Assembly (NCBI RefSeq): GCF_037577855.1
Contig: NZ_JBAKFX010000041.1
Span: 1 to 36,408 of the forward strand
DNA length: 36,408 bases
From: Dethiothermospora halolimnae
Lineage (GTDB): Bacteria; Bacillota; Clostridia; Tissierellales; VENL01
Direction: 5' to 3'
The position numbers and the translations under genes were made by a program. Of this stretch, positions 17,495-23,224 are shown piece after piece (position 1 is the first letter of the stretch; every line of letters starts with the position of its first letter). The notes beneath the pieces were generated by a model. That model was not told the origin of the DNA. It searched no databases and saw only the letters and a program-made list of their open reading frames with translations.

Positions 17495-18796
17495 ATGGAA
17501 AATAAAAAATTAACATTAGGAGAAAAGATAAAAAAGGAGAGAAAAAAACATGGCATGACCCAATCGGATCTAGCCGGGGATTTTATAACCAGAACCATGT
17601 TAAGTAAGATAGAAAATGATGTGGCAAAACCATCTATAGAAACTATACAGTATATTTCAGAAAAACTTGATTTGCCGGTATCCTACTTTATAGAAAGTAT
17701 GGTTAGGATGGATATGAATAAGAAAAGCAATGTGGAAACAGCCTTTGAACATTCATCATTTTTAAGGAAAAATAATGGTTATGAAAAAAGTATAAAGTAT
17801 CTAGAGGATACATTGGAAAAAAATGAATTTGAAAAAAATAATATATACTATTATAGGTGTTTATATAATTTAGCATCTAGTTATAGGGAAATGGGAAATA
17901 TAAATAAGGCAAAGGATATATTAAAAAGTATAATCCCTGTATTAGAAGAGAAAAAGGATTACTATTACTTATCTAGGGTACATAGCATCATAGGATATAT
18001 ATTATTTGAAAGGGATCAATATAAAGATAGTGAATATAATCTGTTTAAATCCATTGAGTATTTAGAAAAATCCTATGTGGATGATATAATACATGAGATA
18101 AGGATAAATTACAATCTTGCATATTGTTACTACCTTCAGAAAAAATATGACGATGCATTAAAATATTTAAAGTATGCACTAACATTATCCGATGAGAGGA
18201 ATTGTAATTATAATTTAGGATATATGAATATGTTAATGGGTGTAATATATAATAGATTAGATAATATAGAGAAGGCTGTATACTATACGGATAAAGGAAG
18301 ACAATTTTTTAACTTTAAAGATGATTTTTATTATAAAGCTCTATGTCAACAGAATTTAGGGATATATTATACAAAATTAGGGGACTATGATAAGGCTTTA
18401 GACAATCTTAAATCATCACTAAAGTATTTTGAAAATAGAGATGATGATAAAAAAATAAACGATATAATAGCAGATACCATAACGGCATTAACTAAAAAGG
18501 GTTATTATGATGAAGTAAATAGTTATATAGATAGGGTAGATGAAGAATTACTAAGTGACAAAAGTCGGGCAATATATTATATAAATATAGCAAGATATTT
18601 AATCAATAAAGAAGATATAGCTAAGGCAAAGGAGTATCTATCTAAAGTAGAAGATTTAAGTGATAATAAATATATACTACATGACTTATATATTGAACTT
18701 GGTAATATAAGTTCAATGGAAGGGGACTATAAAAAGGCCTATGATTTGTCTAAAAAGGCTAGAGAAATAATTGGAGATTTTGGTTTAGCTAACTAG
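17495..18796 (+). CDS. HTH-TPR transcription regulator, RRNPP type
   Basis: A peptide-responsive regulator by architecture. Residues about 6-62 form an HTH_3/Xre domain (LGEKIKKERKKHGMTQSDL...TMLSKIENDVAKPSIETIQ). Residues 85-430 are a series of TPR helices (for example YNLAYCYYLQKKYDDALKYL and NLGIYYTKLGDYDKALDNL). The total of 433 aa is close to NprR and somewhat longer than PlcR. The ATG at 17495 fits GGTGGG better than the GTG at 17486. The divergent neighbour encodes a secreted 46-aa peptide, the likely ligand. The likely binding sites are the GTGA-N7-TCAC pairs here and at two loci downstream. Proposed role: peptide-dependent control of the protease region. Confidence 0.87.
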   Translation: MENKKLTLGEKIKKERKKHGMTQSDLAGDFITRTMLSKIENDVAKPSIETIQYISEKLDLPVSYFIESMVRMDMNKKSNVETAFEHSSFLRKNNGYEKSIKYLEDTLEKNEFEKNNIYYYRCLYNLASSYREMGNINKAKDILKSIIPVLEEKKDYYYLSRVHSIIGYILFERDQYKDSEYNLFKSIEYLEKSYVDDIIHEIRINYNLAYCYYLQKKYDDALKYLKYALTLSDERNCNYNLGYMNMLMGVIYNRLDNIEKAVYYTDKGRQFFNFKDDFYYKALCQQNLGIYYTKLGDYDKALDNLKSSLKYFENRDDDKKINDIIADTITALTKKGYYDEVNSYIDRVDEELLSDKSRAIYYINIARYLINKEDIAKAKEYLSKVEDLSDNKYILHDLYIELGNISSMEGDYKKAYDLSKKAREIIGDFGLAN

Positions 18797-18843
18797 AAAA
18801 AATAAATACCCAAGACTTAAGTCTTGGGTATTTATTTTTTTTG
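18797..18843 (+). terminator. Terminator of the TPR regulator
   Basis: A perfect 20-bp stem (18797-18816 with 18821-18840), loop TTAA, followed by T's. Confidence 0.9.
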
Positions 18844-18928
18844 ATAAATATAAAACAATATTAATACCATAGTACTAAATTAGTATTATAAAAAAACGTT
18901 ATTTAATAATAAAAGCAAGCCAATGATA

Positions 18929-18943
18929 GTGATTAACAATCAC
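18929..18943. promoter_or_regulatory. GTGA-N7-TCAC palindrome, locus 2 distal
   Basis: GTGATTAACAATCAC, identical over all 15 bases to the distal site of locus 3 (22139). It lies 110 bp before the proximal site of locus 2. Confidence 0.6.
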
Positions 18944-19025
18944 CGAGCCAAAGGAAGTAGATCCCTACAAAATAAAAAAATATATATAACTTTAAAACAC
19001 AAAACTTGTAAAAAAAACAAGTTTG

Positions 19026-19054
19026 TGATATATTTATAGTGAAGAAATTTCACT
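19026..19054 (+). promoter_or_regulatory. GTGA-N7-TCAC palindrome, locus 2 proximal
   Basis: TGATATATTTA followed by TAGTGAAGAAATTTCACT (core 19039-19053), identical in core to locus 3. A cttgtaaaa motif lies about 20 bp upstream as in the other loci. The 18843-19462 stretch holds only these sites and the decayed TPR fragment. Confidence 0.65.
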
Positions 19055-19249
19055 GAAAATTGCGATGCCATACGGTTAAATAGTAACACTAAATAATTTT
19101 TAAATTAAGTTATAGGAAAATAAATAGTAGTAAAAATAGACAATAAATTAGAGTTATAACATTAGAAAGGGTATAAGGATTATTGTTTAGGAGGGGGGGA
19201 CAACAATGAGGAATGGGGTAAATATACAGAATATTCTAACATATGCTAA

Positions 19250-19360
19250 GGGGGAAACTTAATTTTTTTAATAAAACTAAAGTATAAATTTCCACGGCTT
19301 TTATATAGACAAAAGAGATCTGATAAATCAATAGAATGTTCTAGCCATAGTTATGGATAA
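19250..19360 (+). pseudogene. Decayed TPR regulator fragment
   Basis: In one frame from 19250 the DNA reads GGNLIFLIKLKYKF..., then LLYRQKRSDKSIEC..H..., then a stop. It matches the start of the truncated TPR paralogue at 22294 (LIFRIKFEYKLA, SLYKQKKYDKCIECLNH) at about half the positions, with Y, R, LY, QK, DK, IEC and H in register. No HTH part remains. A strong ribosome site and an 18-codon frame (19206-19262) precede it, in the same place where the paralogue starts. Confidence 0.7.
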
Positions 19361-19462
19361 ATCTATGATTTATATTAGAAGGGGATGTAAAGCGCTAAGG
19401 GGTATAGAGACTTATTGAATAAAAAATGTTTATATAAAATATAAACAAAAGAGAGGGGATTT

Positions 19463-20014
19463 ATGTCTTTGATTTCCAATGATGTTAATAATAAAAATGG
19501 GGTTAATAATTTTAAGGAGTTAGTAGATAAATATAAGTATAAACTTTATAGGATAGCATATTCAATATTAAAGGATGAACAAAGGTCCAAAGATGTTGTG
19601 CAAGAAACTTTTATCATAGCTTGGGACAAGCTATATCAATTAGAAGACAAAAAGAATATAAATAGTTGGCTTTGTACTATAGCTAGTAATAAAGCAAAGG
19701 ATTATTATAGAAAAGGGAAAAGGGAAATCCTCACCATCGATGATGAGAAAGTATATAGTCCAGATGGAGGTAAGGTCTATTTGGATTTGCCCGAAGAAAT
19801 TGTAGAAAAAAGGGAGTTTAAGAGGAAACTATTGGATGAAATCCAAAAACTTGATAGTATATATAGTGAAGTACTCTATCTATATTATTTCGCCCAGTTA
19901 TCCTATAAGGAAATAGGCCATAATTTAAATATATCAACTAAAACAGTGGGAAGTAGACTATATAGAGCAAAACAAGAACTTAAAAATAGGATAGAGTCAA
20001 AAGATTACTTCTAA
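19463..20014 (+). CDS. ECF RNA polymerase sigma factor
   Basis: This 183-aa group 4 sigma-70 protein has region 2 (LYRIAYSILKDEQRSKDVVQETFIIAW) and region 4 HTH (YFAQLSYKEIGHNLNISTKTVGSRLYRAKQEL). GAGAGGGG precedes the ATG. A 48-codon gene follows at once and both share a terminator. Two protease genes downstream have matching ECF-type promoters and are the likely targets. Its own upstream region lacks that promoter, so autoregulation is not evident; control by the TPR sites of locus 2 is possible. Confidence 0.92.
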   Translation: MSLISNDVNNKNGVNNFKELVDKYKYKLYRIAYSILKDEQRSKDVVQETFIIAWDKLYQLEDKKNINSWLCTIASNKAKDYYRKGKREILTIDDEKVYSPDGGKVYLDLPEEIVEKREFKRKLLDEIQKLDSIYSEVLYLYYFAQLSYKEIGHNLNISTKTVGSRLYRAKQELKNRIESKDYF

Positions 20015-20035
20015 TTGATGAAAGTGGGGATAGTA

Positions 20036-20182
20036 TTGCATAATAAAAAATCAATGGATGAGTTGATTAAAGAGGCTGTTGATATTAGAAAAGAGAACAT
20101 TAGGGTACCTAAAATGGATGACTTATTTGAAAAGGTTAAATCGGAACATGAAAAGAGGGAAAAAAAGGGAGAATCTCGGTGA
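20036..20182 (+). CDS. 48-aa protein after the sigma factor, possible anti-sigma remnant
   Basis: A small frame with TTG start and GGGGATAG at proper distance, 21 bp after the sigma stop. The product is highly charged (SMDELIKEAVDIRKENIR, then VPKMDDLFEKVKSEHEKREK) with no membrane helix or zinc motif. The beginning resembles the cytoplasmic N terminus of clostridial anti-sigma proteins, but the membrane and outer parts are missing. It could be a soluble short anti-sigma factor or a leftover of a longer gene. The stop lies in the terminator hairpin. Confidence 0.6.
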   Translation: MHNKKSMDELIKEAVDIRKENIRVPKMDDLFEKVKSEHEKREKKGESR

Positions 20183-20205
20183 GTAGTATACCGAGATTTT
20201 TCTCT
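20172..20205 (+). terminator. Terminator of the sigma factor operon
   Basis: Stem aatctcggt/accgagatt (9 bp) with a 9-base loop, followed by TTTTTC. It overlaps the end of the 48-aa gene. Confidence 0.8.
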
Positions 20206-20236
20206 TTAATCAAATTGACAGAAAATTATAAATATT

Positions 20237-20268
20237 GGGAATAAAACATTGTTATCCTCCGTCTATAT
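20237..20268 (+). promoter_or_regulatory. ECF-type promoter of the S8 protease gene
   Basis: GGGAATAAAA, 13 bases, then CGTCTATAT. The same two blocks with the same 13-base spacing precede the M4 protease gene. The flanking aattataaa(t/a)attggg is also shared. A CGTC-type -10 is typical of ECF promoters. Confidence 0.75.
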
Positions 20269-20304
20269 AGTGAAAAAAGAAATTAAAAAAAGAGGTGATT
20301 TAAA

Positions 20305-20322
20305 ATGAAATGCAAACTGTGA
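20305..20322 (+). other. Five-codon leader frame before the S8 protease
   Basis: AGAGGTGAT ribosome site followed by ATG AAA TGC AAA CTG TGA, between the ECF promoter and the protease start. It may affect leader translation or be a leftover. Confidence 0.3.
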
Positions 20323-20380
20323 CTTAGTATTATTGCAAACCGTAAGTGTTAGTAAAAAAAATTAATGGAGGTAGGTATTA

Positions 20381-21997
20381 ATGAAAAAACTTTTAAGTAT
20401 TTTATTAGTATTACTTATGGTTCTGTCAACAGTTAGCTTTGCAAACACCGATGAAACATCTTCTGTAACCACCAGTGGGGATACAAATTTTGTAGAGGGT
20501 GAACTAATCATCTCAGTTGATAGTAGTAGATATTCAATACAAAGTACAACGGATACCCTTTCAACGACTCTAGAAAAAAATGGATTTAAAGTGGCCGATT
20601 ATTTACTTGACTTAGGTAATGAAAAAGGTGTACAAGTTATGAGTAACGAACTTAAAACATTAGCTAGGGAAAAGATGGGGGATGTTTATTTAGTAGAGTA
20701 TCCAGAGGACTATAATTCAGTAAATGGTGCAATAGATAAGTTAAAGGAAGTATTAAGGGATAGCGGTATTTCAGTTAGATATATTGAACCTAACTATACA
20801 GTTTATGCTTTAGAAGATGATATAACAACCAATGCCGTTCATAGTAATCAACAATGGCAATATGATATGATAAAGGCTCCAGAAGCTTGGACTATTACCA
20901 ATGGGTCCAGCTATACCAAAATGGCTGTATTAGATACTGGAATCGATCATAACCATCAAAGTTTAGAAAACTTTGTTAATACTAGTCTGGGAAGAAATTT
21001 TGTTGGCGGCTCAACAACAATGGATGGTCATGGACATGGTACCCATGTATCTGGTACTATTGCTAGCTACGGTGTTGTATCGGGAGTTATGCAAAATGCT
21101 ACACTTATTCCAGTTAAGGTATTAAGTGATAGTGGTAGTGGCTCATCATATGGTATACAACAGGGGATACTATATGCTGCAGAAATCGGTGCAGATGTAA
21201 TCAATATGTCCCTTGGTGGCGGAGGATATAGCCAAGCCACAGATGAAGCATGTCAAACAGCTGTACAAAGTGGTACTATAGTTGTTGCGGCATCGGGAAA
21301 TGATGGTACTGCATCAGTTTCATATCCTGCAGCCTATAGTAGTGTTATAGCAGTGGGATCTGTTACATCAAATGAAACCAGATCTTACTTCTCAAATTAT
21401 GGTGAAGGATTAGATGTAGTTGCTCCAGGCTCAAACATATACAGCACTTACCCTGGAAATAGCTACAATACTTTAAGCGGTACTTCTATGGCATCTCCCC
21501 ATGTGGCAGGGGTATGTGGGTTAATGAGAGCAGCTGATCCAAATATTTCAGTTGCTGAAGTACAGAATATTCTTAAGGACACAGCCCAATATGCCGGTTC
21601 ATCTTATGAGTATGGTTCAGGAATTGTAAATGCTTATGAAGCTGTTTTAGAAGTGGATGGAGGATCTACACCACCACCGCCGGAAGATGATAAGACTTAT
21701 ACATCAGTAACTACCAACTACTCTTACTATTATCGTGGAGAAGATGTAGTTATTACTGCAACAGTAGAAGATGAAAATAATAATGCTTTATCAGGTGCTA
21801 CCGTTGAGTTTACCGTAACTCGTCCAAATGGGACTACTGTTAGTGAAAGTGTAGAAACTAATAGTAATGGTGAGGCTGTATGGACTATTGGTTCTAGCTA
21901 TTCTACATCATTAGGAACATATGATGTTGAAGCGGTTGCTTCTAAGAGTGGTTATGAATCAAGCACTGGAACAACATCCTTTAGTTTCAGTTACTAA
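20381..21997 (+). CDS. Secreted subtilisin-like serine protease (S8) with C-terminal Ig-like domain
   Basis: An extracellular endopeptidase. Of 538 aa, residues 1-21 are a signal peptide (MKKLLSILLVLLMVLSTVSFA) and about 30-145 an I9-type propeptide with a degenerate start. The catalytic domain has D185 (VLDTGID), H219 (HGHGTHVSGT), the oxyanion region SGND, and S369 (SGTSMASPHVAG). A proline-rich linker (STPPPPED) leads to an Ig-like/invasin-type domain (about 440-538) that may bind a surface. GGAGGTAGG precedes the ATG. Transcription is likely from the ECF promoter at 20237. A hairpin with GAAA loop follows. Confidence 0.94.
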   Translation: MKKLLSILLVLLMVLSTVSFANTDETSSVTTSGDTNFVEGELIISVDSSRYSIQSTTDTLSTTLEKNGFKVADYLLDLGNEKGVQVMSNELKTLAREKMGDVYLVEYPEDYNSVNGAIDKLKEVLRDSGISVRYIEPNYTVYALEDDITTNAVHSNQQWQYDMIKAPEAWTITNGSSYTKMAVLDTGIDHNHQSLENFVNTSLGRNFVGGSTTMDGHGHGTHVSGTIASYGVVSGVMQNATLIPVKVLSDSGSGSSYGIQQGILYAAEIGADVINMSLGGGGYSQATDEACQTAVQSGTIVVAASGNDGTASVSYPAAYSSVIAVGSVTSNETRSYFSNYGEGLDVVAPGSNIYSTYPGNSYNTLSGTSMASPHVAGVCGLMRAADPNISVAEVQNILKDTAQYAGSSYEYGSGIVNAYEAVLEVDGGSTPPPPEDDKTYTSVTTNYSYYYRGEDVVITATVEDENNNALSGATVEFTVTRPNGTTVSESVETNSNGEAVWTIGSSYSTSLGTYDVEAVASKSGYESSTGTTSFSFSY

Positions 21998-22052
21998 GAG
22001 TATATTTGTATCAATATCATAATAGTTTTTTTATAGGAAATAAATAAAAAGG

Positions 22053-22080
22053 AAATCCCCTGAAAAGGGGATTTTCTTAT
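22053..22080. terminator. Terminator after the S8 protease
   Basis: Stem aaatcccct/aggggattt with loop gaaa; T-rich on both sides. Its minus-strand surroundings match the terminator of the signal peptide gene at 17102. Confidence 0.75.
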
Positions 22081-22138
22081 GTGAAAAATCAAGGGTAGAT
22101 ATAAAACTCTTGTAGAAAGTTGGTAGATGGGAATAAAA
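22081..22138 (-). pseudogene. Remnant of a second signal peptide gene 3' end
   Basis: On the minus strand the sequence before the terminator reads in one frame ...F-Y-I-Y-P-stop, then TTTTTCACATAAGAAAATCCCC. The intact peptide gene ends ...P-I-Y-I-P-stop, then TTTTGTACATAAGAAAACCCC. The two align without gaps for about 40 bases. The start and signal-peptide part are missing; about 130 bp appear lost between here and the distal palindrome at 22139. Confidence 0.45.
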
Positions 22139-22153
22139 GTGATTAACAATCAC
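22139..22153. promoter_or_regulatory. GTGA-N7-TCAC palindrome, locus 3 distal
   Basis: GTGATTAACAATCAC, identical to the distal site of locus 2, and 112 bp before the proximal site. Confidence 0.6.
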
Positions 22154-22237
22154 GATGGATAAAATAGATAATCATAATAGAATAGACAGATATACATATA
22201 AACACCAAACATAAATCTTGTAAAATAAATAAGCTTA

Positions 22238-22266
22238 TGATATATTTATAGTGAAGAAATTTCACT
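22238..22266 (+). promoter_or_regulatory. GTGA-N7-TCAC palindrome, locus 3 proximal
   Basis: TGATATATTTA followed by TAGTGAAGAAATTTCACTA (core 22251-22265), 28 bp before the truncated TPR gene. Confidence 0.65.
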
Positions 22267-22293
22267 ATAAATGGTGGAGGGGGCAGTTAGTCG

Positions 22294-23022
22294 ATGGGAA
22301 GTAGAAAAGCAAGCCTAATCTTTAGGATTAAATTTGAATATAAACTTGCAAGGTCTTTATATAAACAAAAGAAATATGATAAATGTATAGAATGTCTTAA
22401 TCATATTTTGCAACTATTGATAAAATGTAATTGTAATTATAATATGGGAAAAATAAATACATTATTGAGACTATCATATAGGAAAACAAAAAATATAGAA
22501 AAGGCCCTATATCATATAGATAGAGCTATTAAATTCTATGATTTAAAAAAAAGATCATATGGCGAACCATTATGCCAGATATATAAAGGCAATATATTAT
22601 TGGAAACGGGAGATTATGATAAGTCAATAGATTACTTTAAAAGGGCATTAAATATATTAGAGAAAAAAAAGAAAGCTAAATTAAGTAATAATATAAGATG
22701 TAATATTATAACAGCTTTAATAAAGAAAGAGGACTATAAAGAGGCATCCAAATACTTTTCAATGGTAAATATAAATATTTTAAATGATTATAATAAAACT
22801 GTTTTTTATTATAATATGGGTAGGTATTATATACATATAAACAGACTGGATAAAGCAGAAGAGTGTTTATTATTAGCCAAAGATTTAACTAACAATAAAG
22901 AGATACTATATGATATATATATTGAACTTTCAAATATCAACTCTATATATAGAAAATATGAGGAGGCATATAAACTATCTCAAAAGGCACGGGAAATACT
23001 AAAGAGAATAGAATTTAATTAA
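22294..23022 (+). CDS. TPR protein, HTH-less paralogue of the quorum regulator
   Basis: This 242-aa protein aligns with the C-terminal 240 residues of the 433-aa regulator from start to end. For example NCNYNMGKINTLL faces NCNYNLGYMNMLM, and IYIELSNINSIYRKYEEAYKLSQKAREI faces IYIELGNISSMEGDYKKAYDLSKKAREI (shown in parts). The DNA-binding HTH is absent and no HTH-coding DNA remains upstream. GGAGGGGG lies about 10 bp before the ATG and the frame is intact, so it may be made. It could bind the peptide without DNA binding (a decoy) or pair with the regulator. Confidence 0.8.
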   Translation: MGSRKASLIFRIKFEYKLARSLYKQKKYDKCIECLNHILQLLIKCNCNYNMGKINTLLRLSYRKTKNIEKALYHIDRAIKFYDLKKRSYGEPLCQIYKGNILLETGDYDKSIDYFKRALNILEKKKKAKLSNNIRCNIITALIKKEDYKEASKYFSMVNINILNDYNKTVFYYNMGRYYIHINRLDKAEECLLLAKDLTNNKEILYDIYIELSNINSIYRKYEEAYKLSQKAREILKRIEFN

Positions 23023-23066
23023 AAGAAAGAATTCCGGTAAGTGACATGGGGGATTCTTTCTTTTTT
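23021..23066 (+). terminator. Terminator of the truncated TPR gene
   Basis: A 12-bp stem aaaagaaagaat/attctttctttt around a 20-base loop, followed by TT. Confidence 0.65.
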
Positions 23067-23095
23067 AAATTAAATTACAGAAAATTATAAAAATT

Positions 23096-23127
23096 GGGAA
23101 TAAAATTTTATTGTTATCCGTCTATAT
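23096..23127 (+). promoter_or_regulatory. ECF-type promoter of the M4 protease gene
   Basis: GGGAATAAAA, 13 bases, CGTCTATAT; the same sequence and spacing as at 20237. Confidence 0.75.
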
Positions 23128-23156
23128 ATTGGAAAGAAAAAAAGGGGGAGATAAAA

Positions 23157-23165
23157 ATGTCGTGA
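23157..23165 (+). other. Two-codon leader frame before the M4 protease
   Basis: AGGGGGAG ribosome site followed by ATG TCG TGA, in the same position as the five-codon frame before the S8 protease. Confidence 0.3.
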
Positions 23166-23224
23166 GTAAGGTGTAACAAAAAACTTTTATATTCCAAAAT
23201 AAAATCTAAGGGAGGATAATAATT

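Noticed and set aside
19206..19262. 18-codon frame with a strong ribosome site as another signal peptide
   Set aside because: It has no signal peptide or conserved tail and lies where the decayed TPR copy would start, so it is more likely a leftover start region.
22081..22260. Intact second signal peptide gene on the minus strand
   Set aside because: Only the last codons and terminator match; no start codon, ribosome site or signal peptide remains.
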